A DNA stretch of 13,057 nucleotides from Lachnospiraceae bacterium (GCA_003520205.1 DOVG01000165.1:1-13057), one strand, 5' to 3'. Shown: positions 1-8,404, counted from the stretch's first letter. Program-made: numbers and translations. The notes: generated by a model from the sequence alone, not told the origin.

Positions 1-762
1 ACACTGGTTCAGATGATGTTCTCAAATACATATATAGAGTATATATATGATGTGTTCCATACTTATTATGGAGGACGAAGCAGAGGACTGGTAGTAAAAG
101 CATTTACGAGATTATCGGCTCATAACTATCTGGTAAATGATGCTCAGGTACCGAATTCTATCTTTGATGCAATGTTCCAGGAGGTTCTGAAAGGAAACAT
201 AGATGATGAGATATCAACTATGGCACTTCTTTTGTACTTTAGTAAGCTGGAAAGATTCACAGACCTTCAGAGAAACTGGATTCAGGAAAATGTAGAGAAG
301 TTTGTGGATGCAGGAAAACTGCTTCCATTCTTCAAGAAGTTCGATACATTTATCAGACTTCCTCAGGATATATTCCTTAAAACCTATCTCGTATATAAGA
401 GTGAAAGAGAGAGACAGGTATTTGTAAAGTACAGCTTTGATACAGGAACGAGAGGTAAGCAGAAGACTGAACGTCGTAGAATGGAAGAAGTTGTAAGCGG
501 AGTTTATGTGCTTGAGTTTGTTGTATTCCATGGCGAGAGACTCGTCTATTCCATAGAAGATGATCCAAATGGAAATGCAAAGATATATGAAAGTGATGTA
601 CTGAAGAAGAGAACCTTCTCTGATAAGAACATGAGTCGTTTTGAACAGATTAATTCTATGCTGGTCAAGCAGGAAATGCGTAAAGACAGAGAGCTTCTGG
701 AAGAGTTGGATGTTTATATTAATACGGTACATCTGTTTGAGGAAAATCTGAGGATTCTATGA
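1..762 (+). CDS. DUF5717-like protein, C-terminal part (5' end outside window)
   Basis: The reading frame is open from the first base (T-L-V-Q before the first internal Met at 13) to TGA at 760-762, so this is the last ~253 residues of a longer protein. No enzyme motif, signal peptide or membrane segment is visible. The first half is helical and rich in aromatic and charged residues. From about residue 120 it turns mixed alpha/beta (SERERQVFVKYSFDTG, then VVSGVYVLEFVVFHGERLVYSIE), and it ends in a charged helix (KQEMRKDRELLEEL). The pattern and its place directly before a DUF5716-like gene match, from memory, the large (~1000+ residue) DUF5717 proteins of Lachnospiraceae, whose function is unknown. 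The next gene starts 24 bases after the stop with its own strong RBS, so the two are probably co-transcribed. The family name is a recollection, not a search result. Confidence 0.6.
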   Translation, partial: TLVQMMFSNTYIEYIYDVFHTYYGGRSRGLVVKAFTRLSAHNYLVNDAQVPNSIFDAMFQEVLKGNIDDEISTMALLLYFSKLERFTDLQRNWIQENVEKFVDAGKLLPFFKKFDTFIRLPQDIFLKTYLVYKSERERQVFVKYSFDTGTRGKQKTERRRMEEVVSGVYVLEFVVFHGERLVYSIEDDPNGNAKIYESDVLKKRTFSDKNMSRFEQINSMLVKQEMRKDRELLEELDVYINTVHLFEENLRIL

Positions 763-786
763 TAGATAGACTTAGGAGGAAGTGAC

Positions 787-2040
787 GTGGCAGAAGTATT
801 TTATATAGGTATGGATCTTTGCTCTGATTTTACACAGTTATCATATTACAATGATATCAAGCGTGAACCGGAATCAGTCAGCCAGTTAAATAATAAAGAG
901 ACCTATCTGATGCCAAATATACTGTTTTACAGTACTGACACTGAACACTGGTATGTGGGAGGAGAAGCATCAGAAGCCCGTTTTAACGAGAACGGTACTG
1001 TTGTAGATGGCATTTTTGAGAATCTGAATAGTGAAGATACAGTAGCAGTCGCAGGTCATGAATATACCTATAAACAGCTGTTTATAATGATGGTAAAGCT
1101 TCATATAGATACATTTCTTTATAGATATGAAGCAGCTGAGATAAGAAAGCTTGTTATTTCAGTTGAAACCTTTGATCCGGAGATATTCAGTCTTCTAAGT
1201 GAGCTATATAAAGAGATGAATGTCGATAAGGAAACAATCGAAGTAACCAGTCATCTTGACAGTGGTCTGTATTATATATTCAATCAGCCGGCGGAACTGT
1301 GGAATAATAGTGTTGCGCTTTATGATTACAGCACTGATGGTCTGAATTATTACAGAATAGATATAGCGAAGAATAAAGATCCTAAGACAATAAATGTTGT
1401 GCATGAGGACTATACTGATGAGATATCACTTTCAAAATATGGAAATGATACTTATCAGATGGATGTTGATTTTGCCAAAATAGCTGAATACGAAGGGAAG
1501 AAAGCATATATATCAGCAGTTTTCCTGACTGGAGTAGGATTCTCGAACAAATGGATGAAGAAGTCTACAAATGTGCTCTGTCAGGGAAGACGAGTCTTCG
1601 TTGGACAGAATATATATACTAAGGGCGCCTGCTACAGAGCTGTAGGAGGAGAATACAGATCCTTCTATGATGAGTATTTTGTGGAAACAAAGGAAAATGT
1701 ACTCTCGGATATAGGGATATCTCTGGGAGATGAGAAGGATACATTTGTCCCGATAGTAACTGGCGGAAATCAGTGGTATAACACTACAGGTACACTGAAT
1801 GTTATCATGGATGATACTGATAAAGTCACAATAGTCTATAAGAATCGTAAGATAGATGATGAGAAGCGTGAGACGGTAAGAATTCATGGACTTCCTAAAA
1901 GACCTAACAAGACTACGAAGCTAAGTCTTGAGGTTGAATTCGAAAGTCCAAATGAAGGTGCTGTTATTATCCGTGATATGGGATTCGGAAAAATGTTTCC
2001 TACTACAAACAAAATATATAGAAAGGAGTTTAAGATCTGA
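787..2040 (+). CDS. DUF5716-like protein with Hsp70/actin-like fold
   Basis: This 417-residue protein starts at GTG 787, six bases after AGGAGGA (774-780); the next in-frame Met (residue 9) lies inside a conserved strand and is not a better start. Several segments line up in order with an Hsp70/actin-type ATPase. Residues 6-20 (YIGMDLCSDFTQLSY) resemble the phosphate-1 loop. Residues 42-48 (MPNILFY) and 55-61 (WYVGGEA) resemble the early Hsp70 strands. Residues 121-127 (KLVISVE) are followed by a helix. Residues 175-191 (SVALYDYSTDGLNYYRI) resemble phosphate-2, and 244-260 (AVFLTGVGFSNKWMKKS) the adenosine loop. Residues ~308-417 look like a beta-rich tail similar to an Hsp70 substrate-binding beta-domain. 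The glycines expected in both phosphate loops are largely replaced, so ATPase activity is doubtful. Family assignment to DUF5716 is from memory; function is unknown. The stop overlaps the next start by one base. Confidence 0.65.
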   Translation: MAEVFYIGMDLCSDFTQLSYYNDIKREPESVSQLNNKETYLMPNILFYSTDTEHWYVGGEASEARFNENGTVVDGIFENLNSEDTVAVAGHEYTYKQLFIMMVKLHIDTFLYRYEAAEIRKLVISVETFDPEIFSLLSELYKEMNVDKETIEVTSHLDSGLYYIFNQPAELWNNSVALYDYSTDGLNYYRIDIAKNKDPKTINVVHEDYTDEISLSKYGNDTYQMDVDFAKIAEYEGKKAYISAVFLTGVGFSNKWMKKSTNVLCQGRRVFVGQNIYTKGACYRAVGGEYRSFYDEYFVETKENVLSDIGISLGDEKDTFVPIVTGGNQWYNTTGTLNVIMDDTDKVTIVYKNRKIDDEKRETVRIHGLPKRPNKTTKLSLEVEFESPNEGAVIIRDMGFGKMFPTTNKIYRKEFKI

Positions 2041-2873
2041 TGTCAAAAATCATTCTATGCAGCAATAAAGTGGCAGAAACTCCTTTCACATTTCTTAATA
2101 CAAAAGTTGAGATATACACTTACGAGGAGTTATGCTTTTATATCTATAACAACACTATGCTTATAAGTAAGTCTTCTCTTTCAGAGAAACTCTTCAACTG
2201 GATAAGGGTTGAACTGGGAATGGAGGAACTTGCCGATAAGCTTCTGGGTATGCTGAATAAAACCACATATGCACAGGATTTTCTCATAGAGATACTTAGT
2301 GCAGGAGATTATTATACCCTAGAAGAAATCAAGACCTATGCAGAAGCATGGCAGAAATACAGAAAACTGGATAAGATCCAGCGCGCAAAGCTGAAAGCGG
2401 ATGGTTATCTGGCTTACAGAAGATATATTAAGGCGGCGACATTTTATGATGATATTCTTGATGAGGTAGATGATACCAGAGACCCCGTATTCCTCGGTAA
2501 CATTTACCATAACAGAGCAGTTGCTGCTTCAAATAATATGGATCTTGAAGATGCGAAGAAATTCTTCCTTAAGGCCTATGAATTAAATGAGAATCCTGAG
2601 TCGCTTAAGGGTTATTTCTATATAGTTGCTCTGACTTCAGACACTTCTACCCTAAGAAGTGAGATCAGATATCAGGGACTTCCGGATGATTATCTCGAGG
2701 AGATAATGCATGAAATCGGAGAATCCAAGGACGATGTCAGAGAAATGACTATCTTTGCGATGCTGCAGAGAGCGGCATACAATAAGATGAATAAAGATAT
2801 GACCGACTATGATAAGAGAATGGATATAATCCTCAGTGAGATCAAGGATGACTTCCGGGAGCAAGCGATTTAA
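2040..2873 (+). CDS. TPR-like helical protein of unknown function
   Basis: This 277-residue protein starts at ATG 2040, which shares its A with the TGA of the upstream gene. AAAGGAG at 2022-2028 lies 11 bases before it, pointing to translational coupling. Residues 1-50 are a short alpha/beta region (SKIILCSNK, KVEIYTYEEL). The rest is helical. Residues ~114-143 (ending AATFYDDILDEV) and ~150-183 (GNIYHNRAVAASNNMDLEDA then KKFFLKAYELN) read as two TPR units with the usual small residue/aromatic spacing. There is no signal peptide or membrane segment, so it is probably cytosolic. As TPRs bind proteins, it may be a partner of the Hsp70-like protein before it; this is inference from order and overlap. 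The C-terminal ~75 residues are charged and helical (DDVREMTIFAMLQRAAYNKM). I do not recognise a named family for it. Confidence 0.6.
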   Translation: MSKIILCSNKVAETPFTFLNTKVEIYTYEELCFYIYNNTMLISKSSLSEKLFNWIRVELGMEELADKLLGMLNKTTYAQDFLIEILSAGDYYTLEEIKTYAEAWQKYRKLDKIQRAKLKADGYLAYRRYIKAATFYDDILDEVDDTRDPVFLGNIYHNRAVAASNNMDLEDAKKFFLKAYELNENPESLKGYFYIVALTSDTSTLRSEIRYQGLPDDYLEEIMHEIGESKDDVREMTIFAMLQRAAYNKMNKDMTDYDKRMDIILSEIKDDFREQAI

Positions 2874-2898
2874 GAAGTATACTTTTTTAGATTATTTC

Positions 2899-3082
2899 CG
2901 CGACGAGCTTAAACTCGCTGTCACGAGGTGATATGCCTGAGAGGACACTGCTTGCGCACAGGCGCGGTGCCCTAGGCTCACTAAGCTCTCGCTTCGTCTT
3001 CGACTTGCGAATCGCTAAGTGAACAGACCGCTTATGGTCCCTCAGGCATACACTCGTGCCCAGCTATGTTAGCTCGTTCGCG
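2899..3082. repeat. Nested inverted-repeat element, multi-hairpin (possible MITE or structured RNA)
   Basis: The outer stem pairs 2899-2912 (CGCGACGAGCTTAA) with 3069-3082 (TTAGCTCGTTCGCG), with one bulge on each side. The second stem pairs 2922-2941 with 3041-3058: CACGAG/CTCGTG plus TATGCCTGAG/CTCAGGCATA, separated by a short internal loop. Inside are three small hairpins: CACTGC 2946-2951 with GCGGTG 2964-2969 (one G-T pair), CACTAAGC 2979-2986 with GCTAAGTG 3014-3021 (one mismatch), and GACC 3026-3029 with GGTC 3036-3039. The stretch is clearly richer in GC than its flanks. It could be a dispersed non-autonomous element or a structured RNA; one copy in one window cannot decide. It lacks the T-box sequence expected for a regulated valS leader. 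Confidence 0.65.
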
Positions 3083-3108
3083 ACAAATCATGTACAATAA
3101 GGTATGAT
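3080..3108 (+). promoter_or_regulatory. Candidate sigma-A promoter for valS operon
   Basis: GCGACA (3080-3085, four of six matches to TTGACA) and TATGAT (3103-3108, five of six to TATAAT) are separated by 17 bases. The -35 box falls on the right outer arm of the inverted-repeat element. No other pair in the gap is clearly better. The -35 match is weak, and read-through from the upstream operon is possible because I see no good terminator after 2873. Confidence 0.4.
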
Positions 3109-3175
3109 AATATAGACTAAGGATAATTGGTCTTGGATTTATATGAAAAATAAAAGGAAAGAGAGTGATAAACAA

Positions 3176-5848
3176 ATGCGTAAGGAACTCGAAAAGAATT
3201 ATAACCCTGATGATATAGAGGGGAGATTATATAGAAAGTGGGTTGATAACGGATATTTCCATGCTGAAGTAGACAGGAGCAGAAAACCATTTACAATTGT
3301 TATGCCACCTCCAAATATTACCGGTCAGCTTCATATGGGGCATGCTCTTGATAATACTATGCAGGATATCCTTATTCGTATGAAGAGAATGCAGGGTTAC
3401 AATGCTTTGTGGCAGCCTGGTACTGACCATGCAGCTATTGCTACAGAGGTCAAAATCATTGCAGCTCTTAAGGAACAGGGTATCGATAAGAATGACCTGG
3501 GCCGCGAGGGATTTCTGAAGAGAGCATGGGAGTGGCGTGAAGAATACGGTGGACGTATAGTTAATCAGCTGAAGCGTCTTGGCTCATCTGCTGACTGGGA
3601 TCGTGAGAGATTCACGATGGATGAAGGTAATAATAAAGCTGTAAATACTGTATTCAAGAAGCTTTATGATAAAGGATGGATCTACAAGGGATCACGTATC
3701 GTAAACTGGTGTCCTGTTTGCCAGACAACTATTTCTGATGCAGAAGTTATTCATGAGGAACAGGATGGACATTTCTGGCATATTAATTATCCTGTAGTTG
3801 GTGAAGAAGGAAGATTTGTCGAGATAGCTACAACTCGTCCGGAGACCCTTCTCGGTGATACAGCGGTTGCTGTAAATCCTGATGACGAGAGATATGCAGA
3901 TATAGTTGGAAAGACCCTTCTTCTTCCGCTTGTTAACAGAGAAATCCCTGTTATTGCAGATTCATATGTAGATAAGGAGTTTGGTACAGGTTGTGTTAAG
4001 ATTACGCCTGCTCATGACCCTAACGACTTTGAGGTTGGAAAACGTCATAATCTCGAAGAGATAAATATAATGAATGATGACGCTACTATAAACTGCCCTG
4101 ATACAAGATATCATGGCATGGAGAGATATGAGGCGAGAAAGGCCGTTCTTGAAGATCTTGAAGCTGCAGGACTTCTTGTTAAGGTTGTTCCTCATACTCA
4201 TATGGTAGGTACTCATGATAGATGTGGAACTACTGTTGAACCACTCATAAAGCCGCAGTGGTTTGTAAAGATGAGTGATATGGCTGCCCGCGCACGTAAG
4301 GTTGTTGAAACTGGTGAGGTAAAGCTGGTTCCTGAACGAATGAATAAGATCTACTATAACTGGATTGATAATATGCGTGACTGGTGTATATCAAGACAGC
4401 TGTGGTGGGGACATAGAATACCTGCATGGTACTGCCAGGACTGTGGTGAGACTATAGTTGAGATGGAGGAACCATGTAGCTGTCCTAAGTGTCAGAGTAA
4501 GAATCTGAAGCGTGATGAAGATACACTTGATACTTGGTTTTCATCAGCTCTCTGGCCATTTTCAACTGTTGGCTGGCCTGACACTGATTCAGAAGACTTC
4601 AAGTATTTCTTCCCGACAGATGTACTTGTTACAGGATATGATATCATATTCTTCTGGGTTATCAGAATGATATTCTCATCACTGGAGCAGACTGATAAGA
4701 TACCGTTCCATACAGTTCTGTTCCATGGTCTCGTAAGAGATGAGCAGGGACGTAAGATGAGTAAGTCTCTCGGAAATGGTATCGATCCGCTTGAAATCAT
4801 CGATAAGTATGGAGCGGATGCGCTTAGATTCATGCTTATTACCGGAAATGCTCCCGGAAATGATATGAGATTCATCTGGGACAGACTTGATGCAAGTCGT
4901 AACTTTGCAAATAAGATATGGAATGCTTCCAGATTTATAATGATGAATATGCCGGATGAAGACGAAGAAGGCGGCAAAGAAGCATTACAGGCCATAAATG
5001 CAGTGACATTAGATGACCTTACTATGGCAGATAAATGGATAGTTGCCAAGGCAAATCAGCTGGTTAAGGATGTAACAGATAATATGGAGAAGTTTGAGCT
5101 GGGTATTGCAGCTGACAAGATCCATGATTTCCTGTGGGATGAGTTCTGCGACTGGTACATAGAGATGGTTAAGCCTAGACTTTGGGATGAAAATGATACA
5201 ACAAAGGCTGCAGCTCTCTGGACTCTGCGTGAAGTACTTTCCATAGGACTAAAGCTGCTTCACCCATATATGCCATTTATTACAGAAGAAATCTACTGCA
5301 CGCTTACAGCCAGAGAATCTATTATGATAGATGCATGGCCGGTATATGAGGACGAGAGAAACTTTGAGAAGGAAGCTGAAAATGTAGATATAATAAAGAA
5401 TGCTGTACGTGCTATAAGAACAGTGAGAACGGATATGAACGTTCCGCCTTCAAGAAAAGCGGCAGTATATGTAGTATCAGATAAAGAAGAAATCCGTAAG
5501 GTATTCGAAGAAAGCTCATCCTTCTTCGCTGCACTTGGTTACGCAAGTGATGTTAAGGTACAGGCAGACAAAGAGGGTATACAGGATGATGCAGTATCAG
5601 CAGTTATTCATAATGCAGTTATCTATATACCATTTGCTGAACTTGTGGATATAGAAAAAGAACTTGAGAGACTGAATAAGGAAAAGGCTCGTCTTGAGGG
5701 TGAGATAAAGAGAGGCGAAGGGATGCTCGGTAATCCGAACTTCGTTAATAAAGCACCTGAAGAAAAAGTAAATGCTGAAAAGGAGAAGCTTGCCAAGTAT
5801 AAGGAAACTTATGAACAGGTATGTGAGAGAATTGGTAATCTGAAATGA
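3176..5848 (+). CDS. valS: Valyl-tRNA synthetase
   Basis: Charges tRNA-Val with valine in the cytosol. As a class I synthetase of the Ile/Leu/Val type it carries a Rossmann domain with the HIGH-type motif HMGH at residues 53-56 (after PPPNITGQL) and KMSKS at 527-531. Between them lies the inserted editing domain (ATTRPETLLGDTAVAV and HDPNDFEVGKRH), which removes mischarged threonine in this family. Cys pairs in WYCQDC and CSCPKC suggest a zinc-binding patch. The anticodon-binding region follows (FANKIWNASRF, DEFCDWYIEMVKPRL), and the last ~70 residues form the coiled-coil tail typical of bacterial ValRS (KELERLNKEKARLEGEIKRG). I use ATG 3176 (890 residues) because family members begin close to K-x-Y-x-P. 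An in-frame ATG at 3143 would add 11 lysine-rich residues; neither start has a strong RBS. The stop overlaps the gdpP start (ATGA, 5845-5848). No T-box is seen upstream. Confidence 0.97.
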   Translation: MRKELEKNYNPDDIEGRLYRKWVDNGYFHAEVDRSRKPFTIVMPPPNITGQLHMGHALDNTMQDILIRMKRMQGYNALWQPGTDHAAIATEVKIIAALKEQGIDKNDLGREGFLKRAWEWREEYGGRIVNQLKRLGSSADWDRERFTMDEGNNKAVNTVFKKLYDKGWIYKGSRIVNWCPVCQTTISDAEVIHEEQDGHFWHINYPVVGEEGRFVEIATTRPETLLGDTAVAVNPDDERYADIVGKTLLLPLVNREIPVIADSYVDKEFGTGCVKITPAHDPNDFEVGKRHNLEEINIMNDDATINCPDTRYHGMERYEARKAVLEDLEAAGLLVKVVPHTHMVGTHDRCGTTVEPLIKPQWFVKMSDMAARARKVVETGEVKLVPERMNKIYYNWIDNMRDWCISRQLWWGHRIPAWYCQDCGETIVEMEEPCSCPKCQSKNLKRDEDTLDTWFSSALWPFSTVGWPDTDSEDFKYFFPTDVLVTGYDIIFFWVIRMIFSSLEQTDKIPFHTVLFHGLVRDEQGRKMSKSLGNGIDPLEIIDKYGADALRFMLITGNAPGNDMRFIWDRLDASRNFANKIWNASRFIMMNMPDEDEEGGKEALQAINAVTLDDLTMADKWIVAKANQLVKDVTDNMEKFELGIAADKIHDFLWDEFCDWYIEMVKPRLWDENDTTKAAALWTLREVLSIGLKLLHPYMPFITEEIYCTLTARESIMIDAWPVYEDERNFEKEAENVDIIKNAVRAIRTVRTDMNVPPSRKAAVYVVSDKEEIRKVFEESSSFFAALGYASDVKVQADKEGIQDDAVSAVIHNAVIYIPFAELVDIEKELERLNKEKARLEGEIKRGEGMLGNPNFVNKAPEEKVNAEKEKLAKYKETYEQVCERIGNLK

Positions 5849-7905
5849 GTAACGAGAGGCAGTTAAAGAACAGAATTAAATACATACTGATTATTCCGGT
5901 TATTCTGGCGCTGATTTTGCTTGGCTTTGAGATTTTTGTTAATGGAATTGGCAGCAAAGTAGGAATGGTAAGCCTGAGCATGCTGGTAATATATATTATA
6001 GTCGTTGTTATCATTTATCTAAGGATGCTTCCGGCTATAAGCAGGATAATGGTCGACTACTCACTGGAGCAGGGGAAGATACAGAAGGAGCTTATCAAGG
6101 AGCTTGAACTTCCTTATGCTATCCTTGATATGTCAGGTCATATCTTGTGGGCTAACAATATATTCCATGATGTTGTGGGGATTTCAAGAAATACCCGAAT
6201 CAGGAAGAGTATAGATTCTTACTTCTCACAGCTGACACCTGATATTATAGGTGATGGAAATGACATTGAGACAAGTATAGAGTATTCCGACAGACAATAC
6301 AGAGTATCTATAAAAAGAGTTGATATGTCTAAGGTTTTTGATGAAAATGGCGTAGAAACAAAGGATGATGACATAGTTCTTGTTGTATATCTTTTTGATG
6401 AGACAGAACTCAGAAGATACAAGCAGGAGACTATGGACCAGAAGCTTTACGCAGGTCTGATATATCTGGATAACTATGATGAAGTTATGGATTCGCTTGA
6501 AGATGTAAAGCATTCTATTTTGACTGCCTTGATAGAGCGTAAGATAAATATGTATCTTGGTAATATCGATGCAATAGTAAAACATACTGAGAATGATAAG
6601 TATTTCTTTGTATTCAGACAGAAATTCATGCAGACTCTCAGAGATGATCGTTTTTCACTTCTCGACGAGGTTAAGAATATAAATGTAGGTAATGATATTT
6701 CCATGACTTTAAGTATAGGTATAGGTGCTGATACAGATGCATCTACCGGAAGCTTTATGAATGCCTATGATAATGCGAGAACTGCTATAGGAATGGCTAT
6801 GGGTCGTGGAGGTGACCAGGCTGCTGTAAAGCTTGGAGATCAGGTTACCTATTATGGAGGAAAGAGCGCTGGTACAGAGAAGAATACTCGTGTCAAAGCC
6901 CGTGTTAAGGCTCAGGCTTTTGAAGAATTACTTCTCAGTAAAGAAAAGGTTATTATTATGGCACATAAGAGACCGGATGCTGATGCATTTGGCTCGGCCA
7001 TAGGTATATATCGAATGGTTACAAGCCTTGGAAAAAAGGCTTATATAGTTATAAATGAAGTAACAGAAGCTATTCGCCCGGTATACAAAACATTTATGGT
7101 TGGAAATGCATATGAAAATGTATTTCTGACGAGTAATCAGGCTGTTACTGAGGTAAATCAGAATACTGTTGTTGTTGTCTGTGATGTTAACAGACCCAGC
7201 ATGACTGAATGTGAGGAACTGCTTAGTCTTGTTCCTACAGTTGTTGTATTTGATCATCACAGACAGACAAATGAAGCAATTACCGGAGCGACTCTGTCTT
7301 ATATAGAGCCGTTTGCTTCATCCGCGTGTGAGATGATAGCGGAAATGTATCAGTATATATCCAGGAATCCGAAGCTGAAGTCTCAGGAGGCTGATGCAAT
7401 GTATGCCGGTATTCTTATTGATACTGATAATTTCCTTACCAAAACCGGTGTAAGAACTTTTGAAGCTGCTTCGTACTTAAGAAAGAGCGGAGCGGATATA
7501 ACCAGAGTTCGTAAGATGTTCAGAAGTTCCATGACAGAGATGAAGGAGAGGGCTCAGGGAATCAGCAATGCTTCTATATATATGGATCATTTTGTTCTTT
7601 CCTATGTTGTACCTGATCCGGAGTCGAATGATGCACCTACAGTTGCTGTGGCAAAGACAGCAAATGAGCTCTTAAATGTAGATAATATCACCGCGTCTTT
7701 TGTTGTTACTGAGGCTGATGATGGAATGCTTTATGTATCTGCCAGATCAATAGGAGATGTAAATGTCCAGATCATTATGGAGAGATTCAATGGTGGAGGA
7801 CATTCCAATATAGCCGGAGCACAGCTTAAAGGAAAGAAGAAGGAAGAATTCTTCGAGGAGCTTAAGGATGTGCTGAAGGATATGTCAGAACGCGGGGAAA
7901 TATGA
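5845..7905 (+). CDS. gdpP: Cyclic-di-AMP phosphodiesterase GdpP (DHH family, membrane-bound)
   Basis: This 686-residue protein matches GdpP/YybT in length and layout. Two membrane helices lie at ~13-32 and ~40-59. A PAS-like sensor follows at ~75-190 (LPYAILDMSGHILWANNIF), then a degenerate GGDEF domain at ~200-340 with the GdpP-typical MGRGGDQAAVK and no GGDEF signature. The DHH/DHHA1 phosphodiesterase fills ~368-686. Metal and catalytic residues are in place: H374, D378 and D380 (HKRPDAD), D447 (VVCDVNRP), D470-H471-H472, D526 (LIDTDNF), and G650-H653 (GGGH) in DHHA1. It should hydrolyse c-di-AMP to pApA, lowering this messenger that controls potassium and osmotic balance. Nothing suggests loss of activity. 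The ATG overlaps the valS stop by four bases, so translation is probably coupled. rplI and dnaB follow, as in other Firmicutes. Confidence 0.96.
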   Translation: MSNERQLKNRIKYILIIPVILALILLGFEIFVNGIGSKVGMVSLSMLVIYIIVVVIIYLRMLPAISRIMVDYSLEQGKIQKELIKELELPYAILDMSGHILWANNIFHDVVGISRNTRIRKSIDSYFSQLTPDIIGDGNDIETSIEYSDRQYRVSIKRVDMSKVFDENGVETKDDDIVLVVYLFDETELRRYKQETMDQKLYAGLIYLDNYDEVMDSLEDVKHSILTALIERKINMYLGNIDAIVKHTENDKYFFVFRQKFMQTLRDDRFSLLDEVKNINVGNDISMTLSIGIGADTDASTGSFMNAYDNARTAIGMAMGRGGDQAAVKLGDQVTYYGGKSAGTEKNTRVKARVKAQAFEELLLSKEKVIIMAHKRPDADAFGSAIGIYRMVTSLGKKAYIVINEVTEAIRPVYKTFMVGNAYENVFLTSNQAVTEVNQNTVVVVCDVNRPSMTECEELLSLVPTVVVFDHHRQTNEAITGATLSYIEPFASSACEMIAEMYQYISRNPKLKSQEADAMYAGILIDTDNFLTKTGVRTFEAASYLRKSGADITRVRKMFRSSMTEMKERAQGISNASIYMDHFVLSYVVPDPESNDAPTVAVAKTANELLNVDNITASFVVTEADDGMLYVSARSIGDVNVQIIMERFNGGGHSNIAGAQLKGKKKEEFFEELKDVLKDMSERGEI

Positions 7906-7918
7906 AAGGATATATAAA

Positions 7919-8368
7919 ATGAAGATTATATTATTACAGGATGTTAAGTCTCTAGGAAAGAAAGGAGATATAGTTGAGGTAAATCAGGGCTACGCAAGAA
8001 ATTTTGTTCTGCCAAAGAAGCTTGGAGTAGAGGCTACTCCTCAGGCGCTGAATGACCTTAAGCTTAAGAATCAGAACGACGAGAAGATAGCTGCTGAAAA
8101 TCTTGCAGATGCAGAGAAACTTAAAGCTTTCCTTGCAGAGAAAAAAATAGAAAGCACTATGAAGGTTGGAGCAAACGGAAAAACATTTGGTTCAATCTCA
8201 TCCAAGGAAATAGCCGAACTTATTAAGAAGCAGCTGAATATAGATATAGATAAGAAAAAAATCATACTGGATGAGCCGGTTAAATCACTTGGTGGTTATA
8301 ATATAAAGATAAAACTTCATCCACAGGTAACAGCTGAACTTCTTCTGAATGTTTCAGAAGAGAAGTAG
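7919..8368 (+). CDS. rplI: 50S ribosomal protein L9
   Basis: At 149 residues this is the usual L9 length. The N-terminal rRNA-binding domain carries the family signature (LGKKGDIVEVNQGYARNFVL, then PKKLGVEAT). It is joined by the long charged helix (residues ~43-75, rich in Lys, Glu and Ala) to the C-terminal domain (GKTFGSISSKEIAELI, LKLHPQV-like end). L9 binds 23S rRNA domain V near the L1 stalk and helps keep reading frame. ATG 7919 is 13 bases after the gdpP stop, and AAAGGA overlapping that stop (7905-7910) serves as RBS. The gdpP-rplI-dnaB neighbourhood is long conserved in Firmicutes, which supports the calls on both sides. Confidence 0.97.
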   Translation: MKIILLQDVKSLGKKGDIVEVNQGYARNFVLPKKLGVEATPQALNDLKLKNQNDEKIAAENLADAEKLKAFLAEKKIESTMKVGANGKTFGSISSKEIAELIKKQLNIDIDKKKIILDEPVKSLGGYNIKIKLHPQVTAELLLNVSEEK

Positions 8369-8404
8369 TCTGACACCTGCATTACATTAACAAAGGATAA
8401 AAAG

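Noticed and set aside
214..732. Minus-strand open frame of 172 codons in the first gene.
   Set aside because: Low-complexity Ile/Leu/Ser/Cys composition, antisense to a conserved-looking protein, and no ribosome binding site.
2875..2884. AAGTATACTT followed by T-run after the TPR-like gene looked like a terminator.
   Set aside because: The palindrome has no loop and no GC-rich stem, so it cannot form a usual terminator hairpin.
2961..2982. Minus strand shows AGGGCACCGCGC, reminiscent of the T-box core AGGGTGGNACCGCG.
   Set aside because: It is on the wrong strand for valS, lacks the GTGG part, and no specifier loop or terminator/antiterminator pair is seen.
4492..5049. Long minus-strand open frame (185 codons) inside valS.
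   Set aside because: Antisense to a strongly conserved gene, Ser-rich composition typical of a shadow frame, and no ribosome binding site.
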